Positions 13,566 to 19,281 of a stretch of DNA of 27,691 bases are shown in pieces. Within the stretch, counting starts at the first letter, position 1. Each line of letters starts with the position of its first letter. The notes under the pieces are model-generated. The model saw only the letters and a program-made list of their open reading frames with translations. It did no database searches and was not told the DNA's origin. This DNA is from a virus: IMG/VR virus record IMGVR_UViG_3300028829_005696, positions 1 to 27,691 of that record. One strand, 5' to 3'. A program made the position numbers and the translations under genes.

Positions 13566-13647
13566 TTTTACCTCGTTTTGCTATGCACTTTGTGTGCAGT
13601 TTATTTTTTAAGCTTTGTCATTAAAATGGCTGGAAACGTGACGTTGT

Positions 13648-13941
13648 TCATTTATCACCCTCATCTTCGGTAACAATCATGCTAATGATTGGTATTTTAG
13701 TGCTGTCTAAATTAACTCCATCATATTCTCTATATCCATCACCTTCCAGGTCTAAAACACAAAAATTGTTAGTATCTTTTATTTCGATTATACCATCACT
13801 ATAATTTGAGCATTTAATTAAAAAATCAGAAACAAATTCTCCTTTATCACCTATTGGACCTTTATATCCCCAAAAATTTCTATTTAGCCCATAAATATAC
13901 AATTTAAGTTTTCTATTAATCAATAAATAAGTACTACTCAT
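13648..13941 (-). CDS. Unknown small protein
   Basis: 97 aa, acidic towards the C-terminus, beta-rich in appearance (SSTYLLINRKLKLYIYGLNR, then GIIEIKDTNNFCVLDLEGDG). There is no signal peptide or membrane span. AAGGTT lies before the ATG, shared with the end of the 13-aa reading frame just upstream. I do not recognise a family. It follows a leader region with two mini-ORFs and a hairpin, so its expression may be controlled by translation of those. Confidence 0.6.
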   Translation of the reverse strand: MSSTYLLINRKLKLYIYGLNRNFWGYKGPIGDKGEFVSDFLIKCSNYSDGIIEIKDTNNFCVLDLEGDGYREYDGVNLDSTKIPIISMIVTEDEGDK

Positions 13942-13948
13942 AATTTAA

Positions 13949-13990
13949 TCAACCTTTATAAAATGGCGGCTGTCCATCATAGAACGGCAT
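13949..13990 (-). CDS. 13-codon mini-ORF (possible leader peptide)
   Basis: ATG at 13990 preceded by AAGGAGAAAAT, one of the best ribosome sites in the region; it encodes MPFYDGQPPFYKG and stops 7 nt before the 97-aa gene. It contains two Pro-Phe/Tyr pairs and a Pro-Pro, which can slow ribosomes. A hairpin lies immediately upstream. This may be a leader peptide controlling the next gene, or simply a translated micro-protein. Confidence 0.45.
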   Translation of the reverse strand: MPFYDGQPPFYKG

Positions 13991-14005
13991 ATTTTCTCCT
14001 TAAAA

Positions 14006-14035
14006 CATCGCCACCAAGGGGAATAGGCAGCGATG
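14006..14035 (-). promoter_or_regulatory. 10-bp stem hairpin upstream of the mini-ORF, terminator or attenuator-like
   Basis: On the minus strand CATCGCTGCC pairs with GGTGGCGATG (10 bp, two of them G-U) around a 10-nt loop. TTTT and then AAGGAG follow directly. A hairpin plus short T run just ahead of a strong ribosome site looks like an attenuator or translational switch. The copy of CATCGCTG at 14086-14093 could pair alternatively. Confidence 0.5.
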
Positions 14036-14047
14036 ATTCATTACAAG

Positions 14048-14137
14048 TTACGACAATAAAAAGCTGATATTACTAAAAACATCGCTGTTTATCATGCATG
14101 TTCCGCAATCAAGAACATCAAACCATGGGATGTTCAT
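14048..14137 (-). CDS. 29-aa mini-gene, unknown
   Basis: AGGAGACAATT precedes the ATG at 14137; the product is 29 aa with a PWFDVLDCGTCMI segment holding a CGTC pair and a hydrophobic C-terminus (SNISFLLS). It lies 28 nt after the 57-aa gene and 12 nt before the attenuator-like hairpin. The CxxC could be a thioredoxin-like or metal-binding pair, but at this length nothing firm can be said. The strong ribosome site is the main argument for expression. Confidence 0.4.
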   Translation of the reverse strand: MNIPWFDVLDCGTCMINSDVFSNISFLLS

Positions 14138-14165
14138 AATTGTCTCCTATGTGCGTAGTTATTAT

Positions 14166-14339
14166 TTACCTGAATTTCAACTCAGCAGCTATAACTAGAG
14201 CTTTGTTCAGACCCTCGTTTCCAGTGAGGTCAAAGTTTCTTGTTAGGTATAGAAAATCTTCCTCTCTGGCATATTTCAATACATTAAGCATCTTATTAAA
14301 ATTACATAAAGATTGTTGTAGTGAAATATCTTCGCTCAT
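14166..14339 (-). CDS. Small helical protein, unknown
   Basis: 57 aa, starting within the stop of the upstream membrane protein (ATGA), so translationally coupled. The sequence is helical and amphipathic (LCNFNKMLNVLKYAREEDFL, then LNKALVIAAELKFR). No motif is recognised. It is the last of four genes linked by 4-nt overlaps (134, 81, 135 and 57 aa), which argues that all four act in the same process. Confidence 0.6.
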   Translation of the reverse strand: MSEDISLQQSLCNFNKMLNVLKYAREEDFLYLTRNFDLTGNEGLNKALVIAAELKFR

Positions 14340-14743
14340 ACGCCTATTAATTTTTTATAGAAATCTACAGTGAACACTTGAAAAGCCCTACGAATATACT
14401 CTTTCTTTGCTTGGTTAAACAATTGAAACACCATTTCATTAGTAAAAACGCCGTATGTCGCGTTTGTATCTTCAGTCATTGTAGCTAATAAGTCAACATT
14501 TATTGTTTTAATATTTCCATTGGGCAATTTTTTTTGGTGTACGTATATCCATGTAATGTTTGCAATATTTAAAAGTTTTTTGGCTATTTCTATTTTGCTG
14601 AAGATAGAACGGTTACCATCCTCTATATATAAGGTATAAAGCTTCTGTAATTTCTTGGCTTTGGCAGCCATAGATAAGTTAAGAATGAATTTTAGAAGCA
14701 GCATGGTAAACATGAAGGATAAAAGCAGGTATATTGTTTTCAT
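14336..14743 (-). CDS. Membrane-anchored protein, unknown
   Basis: 135 aa. Residues 3-24 are a hydrophobic helix (TIYLLLSFMFTMLLLKFILN) without a clear cleavage site, so it is an N-terminal anchor; the following part begins with Lys-rich helix (AKAKKLQKLY), placing the C-terminal domain in the cytoplasm by the positive-inside rule. The soluble part is mixed alpha/beta, with aromatic and Lys-rich stretches (YIRRAFQVFTVDFYKKLIGV). Both ends overlap neighbours by 4 nt. The family is not recognised; a superinfection-exclusion or lysis-timing role is possible for such phage membrane proteins but is not shown. Confidence 0.65.
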   Translation of the reverse strand: MKTIYLLLSFMFTMLLLKFILNLSMAAKAKKLQKLYTLYIEDGNRSIFSKIEIAKKLLNIANITWIYVHQKKLPNGNIKTINVDLLATMTEDTNATYGVFTNEMVFQLFNQAKKEYIRRAFQVFTVDFYKKLIGV

Positions 14744-14985
14744 AAGTAGTCTATCTCGCAGTAATTAGATATTGTTTTTTGCACGCATTCATTTAAAGCT
14801 TTTAACCCTTCTTTCATGGTGTTAAAAGGCAAACATATACAAAAAAATAAATCTTCCTTCTGATCATACGCATCAACCTTCAATTCGTATTGCATAGTTT
14901 TACCTTTTGCGATCTCTATCATGACATATGTAAAGCCTGGGCACTCGTGCGTAATGTTGTCTATAGCGTCTAGTATTTCTTTCAT
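14740..14985 (-). CDS. Small acidic cytoplasmic protein, unknown
   Basis: 81 aa, starting in the ATGA overlap with the DUF5681-like gene. Alternating hydrophobic strands and a C-terminal helix (FTYVMIEIAKGKTMQYELKV, then FFCICLPFNTMKEGLKALNE) suggest a small alpha/beta fold. Five Cys are present, none in a metal-binding arrangement. Its function cannot be told from the sequence; the operon arrangement is the main information. Confidence 0.6.
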   Translation of the reverse strand: MKEILDAIDNITHECPGFTYVMIEIAKGKTMQYELKVDAYDQKEDLFFCICLPFNTMKEGLKALNECVQKTISNYCEIDYL

Positions 14986-15386
14986 TTATTACCTTCCAGA
15001 ATCTTGATCCTTTCGTCAAGCTCACCAAGTTTATGTAGCTCAGACATGGTCTTAGTTAGTGAAGCAATAGTCTTACCCTGGTCATCAGGTAAGTCGCCTC
15101 GAAGAGACTTTAACATAACTTCCTCAATTATCTTTTCAAGGTCAGCACTAGATGCAATCTTTGTTATATCTATGTTCAGATTCTCTGAGTATGACCTTGG
15201 ATTTGGGTATCCCTTATCCAGAACTATCTTCGCAGCAGTCATATCGCCTTCAAGAGCTTGCGCTATTACAGACATGAAAACTGACTCTAAGTTGTCCTCT
15301 AAAAGCTTCTTAATGTGAAGTCTTTTGTCCCCACTTCCCTTTGGTCTTCCGTTTGGGTTACCTGATTGTCCTGGCTTAAAAGGCAT
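14982..15386 (-). CDS. DUF5681-type protein, candidate small terminase-like subunit
   Basis: 134 aa beginning MPFKPGQSGNPNGRPKGSGD, the signature N-terminus of DUF5681 proteins. The rest is helical (HIKKLLEDNLESVFMSVIAQ; then SADLEKIIEEVMLKSLRGDL) with a C-terminal coiled-coil-like end. Many DUF5681 proteins lie beside terminase genes and are proposed DNA-binding small subunits; here the gene is 4.5 kb from TerL, which weakens that. CAGGAATT gives a ribosome site, and a strong promoter lies at 15421-15448. It heads an operon of four overlapping genes. Confidence 0.7.
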   Translation of the reverse strand: MPFKPGQSGNPNGRPKGSGDKRLHIKKLLEDNLESVFMSVIAQALEGDMTAAKIVLDKGYPNPRSYSENLNIDITKIASSADLEKIIEEVMLKSLRGDLPDDQGKTIASLTKTMSELHKLGELDERIKILEGNK

Positions 15387-15420
15387 ATTGTTTAATTCCT
15401 GTTTGTAACAATGTATTAAT

Positions 15421-15448
15421 AGTATACAAGATTAAGCAAAACAGTCAA
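15421..15448 (-). promoter_or_regulatory. Promoter for the DUF5681-type operon
   Basis: Minus strand TTGACT (15448-15443), 16-nt spacer, TATACT (15426-15421). It ends about 35 nt before the 134-aa gene and begins 3 nt after the stop of the upstream 82-aa gene. The sequence TGTATACTATT around the -10 recurs at 22925-22935 upstream of the 51-aa gene. Confidence 0.6.
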
Positions 15449-15450
15449 TT

Positions 15451-15699
15451 TTAAGCGTATACCCTAACAAAACCTTTTATCTGCGAATCATATTTTAACC
15501 TAATTGAATCATCATCTGAGTCTGCGTACTCATACGTAACCTCTTCATCTTGTATATCAACCTTCGTATCAGACATTCTAAGCAAAACAAAAATTGTAAA
15601 TGCAAACGTTATCAATATATAAGGAGTGTTAACCCTAAAGAAAAACATAAAAGACAGCTCCCACATAAAAAAGCATATAAAAACGGGATGTTTAAACAC
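15451..15699 (-). CDS. Two-span membrane protein with acidic tail
   Basis: 82 aa from a GTG with GAGGAG 8 nt upstream. Residues 4-22 (HPVFICFFMWELSFMFFF) and about 25-42 (PYILITFAFTIFVLLRM) form two adjacent membrane helices. The remaining 40 residues are acidic and soluble (QDEEVTYEYADSDDDSIRL). The small size and two spans recall holin or superinfection-exclusion peptides, but the family is not recognised. It follows another two-span peptide gene. Confidence 0.6.
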   Translation of the reverse strand: MFKHPVFICFFMWELSFMFFFRVNTPYILITFAFTIFVLLRMSDTKVDIQDEEVTYEYADSDDDSIRLKYDSQIKGFVRVYA

Positions 15700-15722
15700 G
15701 TTTATGTCTCCTCTGCTATTTA

Positions 15723-15881
15723 TTATTTTTTTGTTATTTTCTTTATTAAGAAATCAATAATGAAGCACGCTCCTAGTGCTATTAATACTTTCTCTCCGAA
15801 ATTATGTACGTTATAGAATCCAACTATGATTAAAATTGTTGTCAATATAAGCCATAAATTAAGTTTGATTTTTATTGTCAC
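15723..15881 (-). CDS. 52-aa two-span membrane peptide overlapping the antitoxin-like gene
   Basis: Starts at a GTG at 15881 inside the last codons of the Phd-like gene (23-nt overlap), with TTAGGG about 9 nt upstream. Two hydrophobic segments (LNLWLILTTILIIVGFY and KVLIALGACFIIDFLI) flank a short hinge; the ends are Lys-rich. No ATG is in frame, so the start is less certain. Its position relative to an antitoxin-like gene invites the idea of a membrane-acting toxin, but this is untested. Confidence 0.5.
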   Translation of the reverse strand: MTIKIKLNLWLILTTILIIVGFYNVHNFGEKVLIALGACFIIDFLIKKITKK

Positions 15882-16050
15882 GAATAGTTGCCCTAAGTTC
15901 TTTAATTTTGCCCTTAAGCTTGTTGAACTCTTTTGCGCTCGTTATAACGTGAGTTTCTTTAGAGTACTTTGTAATAACTACAGGCTTAGTTAATGCGCAG
16001 TCAAGTATGTCAGCTGTTTTTAAATGCAGCTGAGTAGCTGAGTATTTCAT
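15859..16050 (-). CDS. Phd/YefM-like antitoxin homologue
   Basis: 63 aa: KYSATQLHLKTADILDCALT (residues 2-21), then KPVVITKYSKETHVITSAKEF. This follows the Phd/YefM N-terminal DNA-binding fold: a short strand, a helix with a regularly spaced Leu/Ile face, a strand pair V-V-I-T, and a second helix. The usual C-terminal toxin-neutralising tail is short (KGKIKELRATIRDNK). CTGGAG precedes the ATG. No RelE/Doc-type toxin is adjacent. Orphan Phd-like genes in phages may act as anti-toxin defence or as a regulator. Fold call moderate, function inferred. Confidence 0.6.
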   Translation of the reverse strand: MKYSATQLHLKTADILDCALTKPVVITKYSKETHVITSAKEFNKLKGKIKELRATIRDNKNQT

Positions 16051-16061
16051 ATATTCTCCAG

Positions 16062-16244
16062 TTAAAAGTTTAATAAAAACTTAGGTTTGTGCTCGCAACC
16101 ATCAAGTATGCTTTTAAATTCAGGAGCATATATAATATTGTCCATTCTGTCATGCATTTCATCAGTTGAATTAGAATCCATTATGTAGTCTATCATTTTA
16201 AGCAAGTAGCAAATTTTGCTTTCATCATCCATTTTATCTTTCAT
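16062..16244 (-). CDS. Small acidic protein, unknown
   Basis: 60 aa, with the start overlapping the upstream stop (ATGA). It is helical with Asp/Met-rich segments (MDDESKICYLLKMIDYIMDS) and ends CEHKPKFLLNF. No motif is recognised. It is third in a chain that starts at the 16605 gene and proceeds into the antitoxin-like gene. Confidence 0.6.
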   Translation of the reverse strand: MKDKMDDESKICYLLKMIDYIMDSNSTDEMHDRMDNIIYAPEFKSILDGCEHKPKFLLNF

Positions 16245-16438
16245 TTACTGTCCCTGTTTTTCTTTTGCTTCTTAAGCATTACTAGATCGATCCTTCCTGG
16301 TTCGTCAGTGTCCAAATGGTATTCGTACTTTCCTGGTACTGCTAATTTAGTGTAGTCAGCAAACCAGGCAACCACATTACCCCTCATATCCTTAACATAA
16401 ATGTTCTCTCCGGATTTTACTAAGTTAACCTTGATCAA
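16241..16438 (-). CDS. Small beta-rich protein, unknown
   Basis: 65 aa. It begins with TTG at 16438, overlapping the previous TGA stop (TTGA), a usual arrangement for coupled starts; the first in-frame ATG would remove the conserved-looking N-terminal strand. The sequence MIKVNLVKSGENIYVKDMRG and VAWFADYTKLAV suggests a small beta-barrel; the end is Lys/Arg-rich. The family is unknown. Confidence 0.55.
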   Translation of the reverse strand: MIKVNLVKSGENIYVKDMRGNVVAWFADYTKLAVPGKYEYHLDTDEPGRIDLVMLKKQKKNRDSK

Positions 16439-16605
16439 TGTCCAAAATACTCCCCAAAGAAATCTAAAATAACCATCCCTTCTGTAGTAACTACTACTTT
16501 ATCTAAGGGTTTATACTTATCGCCCTTAGGTAAATTAACTGTTAAATTTTCACCGTGCTTTTCCATAACGTTTTTAATGATATCGTGGAACTTCTCTATT
16601 TTCAT
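16435..16605 (-). CDS. Small protein, first gene of the 16.6-15.7 kb operon
   Basis: 56 aa, ATG at 16605 with GAGGGTAA about 7 nt upstream. It has an amphipathic N-terminal helix (MKIEKFHDIIKNVMEKHGEN) followed by strands (LTVNLPKGDKYKPLDKVVVT, MVILDFFGEYFG). There is no known motif. It is directly downstream of the minus-strand promoter at 16628-16656, so it heads the run of small genes continuing into the antitoxin-like gene. Confidence 0.65.
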   Translation of the reverse strand: MKIEKFHDIIKNVMEKHGENLTVNLPKGDKYKPLDKVVVTTEGMVILDFFGEYFGH

Positions 16606-16627
16606 GAATATTTACCCTCTTTATTCT

Positions 16628-16656
16628 AATATAACACATGATTATGTTTTGATCAA
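16628..16656 (-). promoter_or_regulatory. Minus-strand half of a divergent promoter pair
   Basis: Minus strand TTGATC (16656-16651), 17-nt spacer, TATATT (16633-16628). The -35 is part of a small palindrome (TTGATCAA at 16649-16656). It drives the 16605 gene leftward. Confidence 0.55.
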
Positions 16657-16657
16657 C

Positions 16658-16699
16658 ATATACATTTCGCTTTACTTGGCGAATCATAATTGATAATAT
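16658..16699 (+). promoter_or_regulatory. Plus-strand half of the divergent pair, with operator-like repeats
   Basis: TTTACT (16671-16676), 17-nt spacer, TAATAT (16694-16699). TTCGC/GCGAA (16666-16670 and 16679-16683) form an inverted repeat across the -35. ATATACATT at 16658-16666 is identical to one half of the palindrome in the late promoter at 6352-6360. Confidence 0.5.
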
Positions 16700-16741
16700 T
16701 AATTATAAGTAAATTATTAGTAACTTAAAAGGAGTATTAAA

Positions 16742-16960
16742 ATGAACGCAAATGGAGCAGATTTATTATTTACATGCAATGAAAAGGCTATTGAGCATTA
16801 TTGCAATGTCTTCGGAGCACCAAACTGCAAAACAACAACAGAATACGAGCATTTCATAGAAACAGAAATACCAGCAATAGAATTAGAGAGTGGCAAGGAA
16901 TACTACGTTATTCCGAGACTAAGAATGTTGAGAGCGCCTAAATCTTCCTTCCGTAGATGA
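16742..16960 (+). CDS. Small protein, unknown
   Basis: 72 aa with AAGGAG 10 nt before the ATG. It is mixed alpha/beta with Cys at residues 12, 21 and 29 and an acidic centre (EYEHFIETEIPAIELESGKE), ending basic (RLRMLRAPKSSFRR). No family is recognised. It is first of three plus-strand genes expressed from the divergent promoter. The 64-nt gap after it holds a repeated GTAAGCAATG, the second copy being the start of the next gene. Confidence 0.6.
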   Translation: MNANGADLLFTCNEKAIEHYCNVFGAPNCKTTTEYEHFIETEIPAIELESGKEYYVIPRLRMLRAPKSSFRR

Positions 16961-17024
16961 TACGGCGCCAACAACACATACTACGTAAGCAATGGAATTA
17001 TATTTAAATACAAGGATGTAAGCA

Positions 17025-17225
17025 ATGAAATTTCCAATATACGACACTAACTTAATGAAAATTAAAGACAAAAACCTTATACTGTTTGAAAACAACAAGA
17101 AAATATTTGCACAAGCAATGCTTGAAGCAGGAAAAGAAAAAACAGAAGAATTACTAAGAGATATAAGGGATAAAGATGATGAATTTCAAACAAGCATACA
17201 ATTACCTAGCAAAAAAAAACTATAA
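17025..17225 (+). CDS. Small Lys/Glu-rich protein, unknown
   Basis: 66 aa, AAGGATG 7 nt before the ATG. A central charged helix (FAQAMLEAGKEKTEELLRDI) is probably amphipathic or coiled-coil; the C-terminus is Lys-rich (PSKKKL). It overlaps the next gene by 50 nt in another frame. Function unknown. Confidence 0.6.
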   Translation: MKFPIYDTNLMKIKDKNLILFENNKKIFAQAMLEAGKEKTEELLRDIRDKDDEFQTSIQLPSKKKL

Positions 17226-17370
17226 GTATAAAGGAAGATCTATAACTTATAGAACCATTAGAACAATGGTAGACAACGGGTATTTTAATACTGATCAATG
17301 TGTTTGTGGCAATAAGTTAATACCTGTTAGTGAACTTGATTCAAAAATAAAAAAACAACACGAAGAATAA
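17176..17370 (+). CDS. Small basic protein with CxC motif, unknown
   Basis: 64 aa, starting within the previous gene after AAGGGATAAAG. The N-terminal half is a helical, aromatic-basic unit (NFKQAYNYLAKKNYKYKGRS) that looks like a small helix-turn-helix with TYRTIRTMVDNGYF as recognition part. CVCGN near residue 42-46 is the only Cys cluster. It may be an excisionase-like or other small DNA-binding protein. It converges on the RusA gene with only 3 nt between stops. Confidence 0.55.
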   Translation: MMNFKQAYNYLAKKNYKYKGRSITYRTIRTMVDNGYFNTDQCVCGNKLIPVSELDSKIKKQHEE

Positions 17371-17373
17371 CAA

Positions 17374-17835
17374 TTACTTTAATCCAAAGTTTTTAAACCT
17401 ATGGTCAACGTTAAGCTTACTCTTCATATTAGGGTAAGCTTCTATCTCTATAATATCTTCTGTATGATATCGTTTTTCAATTGAGCATTTAATAACCTGC
17501 TTATCATCTTTATAGGTAATGCCGTTCATTCCATCGAGTATGCTTTTTAAACAATTATCTATATCAGGTGTAACAGTAGGCATAATATCTCCTTGTATAG
17601 CAGCCTCTGTACGACTTTTTGTCCAGCTAGAGGGCGTCTTTATTTTAACAATTATATTTACCGTCACAGGGCCTTCTATAGCTTTAATATGATTAGTTTG
17701 CATGTGTATCATTGCATAAGCACCGATATCAGCTTCAAACTCTTTAGTTTTTTTTGGTGTAAAAAATGATTTTGTCTTGGACGAGTATCTAGGGCGCTCT
17801 TTACCAACGACTTTAATTGGTATGACCATCCTCAT
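17374..17835 (-). CDS. rusA: RusA-family Holliday junction resolvase
   Basis: 153 aa (E. coli RusA 120 aa). Core motifs: N-terminal IPIKVVGKERPRYSSK, central TPDIDNCLKSILDGMNG (Asp at about residues 91 and 93, Lys 97, Asp 101) and YKDDKQV (Asp 110/111). These match the catalytic D70, D72, K76 and D91 cluster of RusA. The dimeric enzyme cuts four-way junctions and in lambdoid phages substitutes for host RuvC during replication and packaging. The start is ATG at 17835 with AAGGAC upstream; an ATG two codons in is possible. It is the last gene of the replication operon. Confidence 0.9.
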   Translation of the reverse strand: MRMVIPIKVVGKERPRYSSKTKSFFTPKKTKEFEADIGAYAMIHMQTNHIKAIEGPVTVNIIVKIKTPSSWTKSRTEAAIQGDIMPTVTPDIDNCLKSILDGMNGITYKDDKQVIKCSIEKRYHTEDIIEIEAYPNMKSKLNVDHRFKNFGLK

Positions 17836-17853
17836 AATATCCAGTCCTTGGAT

Positions 17854-18036
17854 CTAAATTAGTGGCGCCGCGATGTCTGATTGAGGTGACACAAGGAATC
17901 CATTCACAGCATCCTGCTGATCTTGTCGTTGACACTGAAGACGCGACGCTTGTTTATAATATATATCTATTGGCTAATGACCATCAATGGATAATATCTG
18001 TAAAAAACATTCATCACTTAAAATTATTTTATTCAA
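17854..18036 (-). pseudogene. Interrupted reading frame between the replication gene and RusA
   Basis: One minus-strand frame runs from a TTG at 18036 to a TAG at 17854 but has an in-frame TAG at 17974. The upstream part reads NKIILSDECFLQILSIDGH; the downstream part begins PIDIYYKQASRLQCQRQDQQ, continues with a Gln/Asp-rich stretch and ends DIAAPLI. The downstream part has no good start. The final stop is 18 nt before RusA. On the opposite strand 17862-18119 is open (85 codons from GTG) but lacks a ribosome site. Possibilities are a nonsense-broken gene, amber read-through, or a non-coding stretch. The 17860-17960 segment is clearly more GC-rich than its neighbours. Confidence 0.35.
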
Positions 18037-18040
18037 TATT

Positions 18041-18913
18041 TTATTTAGAACATAAACTGGACAATTTAACAGGGGGCTTAGATCTTTTGTTTGAAATCTT
18101 GTTGCCTTGTGACTTGTAAAATGGAACAGTGCTTTTTAATTCCCCTGATCGGGCCTTGTAGCCCCGTGACGAGGATATCTCTGTGTGAGGTATCATATCG
18201 TCTAGCCATCTTTCATTGTTCAAGTACGTGGCTGGATTTGGGATATACTGCTTTGAGTTATGTTTCCATACGGCGTCTTGTCTTTTAGGAATGTCATCCA
18301 TGACAAGTGCTTTATTTTTTTTGCTTAACCTTTTCCATGATCTCTGCGCTTGTTTCTTGCCAACCTTCTTTGGGTACTTACCCCAAAAAACAAAAAAGCT
18401 GCTGTCACCATCATCGACAGATGATGATGTATTTGTTTTAGTTTTTTCTTTTTTATTAATTATATTATTTGTAGGTGCTGTTTTACCGTTGCCCGGATAA
18501 TCCGTTGCCCGGGTTTTCAGTGGTGCGGTCACATGTTCTTGATTACATTTAACCGCACTACTGATTTTCAGTGCCCCGGTGCCGTTAATAACTTTGTCAC
18601 GATATTCGTTTCCATTTTTTACAATTATGCAACTATTTCCAAAAGCACCGCTTCTTTTCCTGTCTTGAAAATATGCTATTAAGTAATTTTCATTTAAAAA
18701 CTTCATCGCTGCATCAAGCTTATCTCGCCCAACACCGAAATGTTTTCTTAGTTGTGATTTGTTTACTGTCCAATCATTCGGCAAACTAATCAAATAACAA
18801 TAAACTGATAAAGCCAGTGGGTTAGATATTGTTTGAAGAACAAAATTAGGTATAATCGTAAAAGGAATTTCTTCCTTTATTAATGAGTTGAAGTCTTGTT
18901 TTTCTACTGACAT
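18041..18913 (-). CDS. Replication initiation/organiser protein with winged-helix domain
   Basis: 290 aa. An N-terminal helix-turn-helix unit spans about residues 15-90: IPNFVLQTISNPLALSVYCY, DWTVNKSQLRKHFGVGRDKL, MKFLNENYLIAYFQDRKRSG. This is the arrangement of phage replisome organisers. After a low-complexity linker rich in Lys, Thr and Ser comes a C-terminal unit, FFVFWGKYPKKVGKKQAQRS, with IPNPATYLNNERWLDDMI, the Trp/Pro/Arg pattern of lambda O- or DnaT-like replication proteins that recruit the helicase loader. AAGGAG lies before the ATG. It is followed by RusA, so this is the replication operon. No separate helicase or helicase loader is visible in the window. Confidence 0.75.
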   Translation of the reverse strand: MSVEKQDFNSLIKEEIPFTIIPNFVLQTISNPLALSVYCYLISLPNDWTVNKSQLRKHFGVGRDKLDAAMKFLNENYLIAYFQDRKRSGAFGNSCIIVKNGNEYRDKVINGTGALKISSAVKCNQEHVTAPLKTRATDYPGNGKTAPTNNIINKKEKTKTNTSSSVDDGDSSFFVFWGKYPKKVGKKQAQRSWKRLSKKNKALVMDDIPKRQDAVWKHNSKQYIPNPATYLNNERWLDDMIPHTEISSSRGYKARSGELKSTVPFYKSQGNKISNKRSKPPVKLSSLCSK

Positions 18914-18958
18914 TAAAATCTCCTTAGTATAAAGATGTTTGGTTTGATTTGATTAAGG

Positions 18959-18990
18959 CACCTCAAGGATTGGGGTGTTTTAATTTTGAC
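18959..18990 (+). terminator. Intrinsic terminator-like hairpin on the plus strand
   Basis: CACCTC (18959-18964) pairs with GGGGTG (18972-18977; one G-T) around a 7-nt loop, followed by TTTTTAATTTT. On the plus strand it would stop transcripts that run antisense to RusA and the replication gene from the 16742 cluster. The stem is short, so efficiency may be modest. Confidence 0.4.
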
Positions 18991-19068
18991 TTGAAAAAGC
19001 CTTTGATTTTTTGATGGTTTTTTTTGCATGACTTTCCCTGTTAAATTCCTTTTCAACAGTTTCACCTA

Positions 19069-19100
19069 GTTGATTTCTGAGCTTGACTTGAGAAATCAAC
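19069..19100. repeat. 10-bp perfect inverted repeat
   Basis: GTTGATTTCT (19069-19078) and AGAAATCAAC (19091-19100), 12 nt apart. No T run follows on either strand, so it is better read as a protein-binding site or origin element than as a terminator. Confidence 0.6.
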
Positions 19101-19171
19101 CAAAGTAATATTTAGGCATCTGGCGTCTTAAATCAGATAGACCTATAAAACTGTTGGGTTTTAAAAATGTA

Positions 19172-19205
19172 GTCACTCATATTAACCTTAGTTGATTTGA
19201 GTGAC
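19172..19205. repeat. 8-bp perfect inverted repeat containing a GTTGATTT copy
   Basis: GTCACTCA (19172-19179) and TGAGTGAC (19198-19205) with 19 nt between; the loop includes GTTGATTT (19191-19198), shared with the repeat at 19069. Likely a second site for the same regulator. Confidence 0.5.
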
Positions 19206-19245
19206 AACCGTTTTTCCTTACTTGTGTTAGAGCGGTAAGAGTTTG

Positions 19246-19275
19246 AGGCCGCACTGAAATGCACCTTTGCGGCCT
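19246..19275. terminator. Hairpin downstream of the repressor gene
   Basis: AGGCCGCA (19246-19253) pairs perfectly with TGCGGCCT (19268-19275) around a 14-nt loop, 6 nt past the repressor stop. On the plus strand an AT-rich stretch ending TTTATTTTT follows; on the minus strand there is no T run. Likely the end signal of the repressor transcript or a two-way stop. Confidence 0.45.
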
Positions 19276-19281
19276 TAAACA

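Larger units (their letters stand above)
18914..19281. promoter_or_regulatory. 368-nt control region upstream of the replication gene
   Basis: No credible gene. It holds a terminator-like hairpin (18959-18982), a 10-bp inverted repeat (19069-19100), an 8-bp inverted repeat (19172-19205) and a hairpin after the repressor gene (19246-19275). GTTGATTT occurs at 19069 and 19191 and inverted at 19093-19100. TATACT is 10 nt before the AAGGAG of the replication gene, but no good -35 is visible. It could contain the origin or operator set for the replication operon. Confidence 0.5.

Noticed and set aside
14140-14373. 77-codon plus-strand frame
   Set aside because: It lies opposite the 57-aa minus gene, which is linked to its neighbour by an ATGA overlap; the plus frame has no supporting context.
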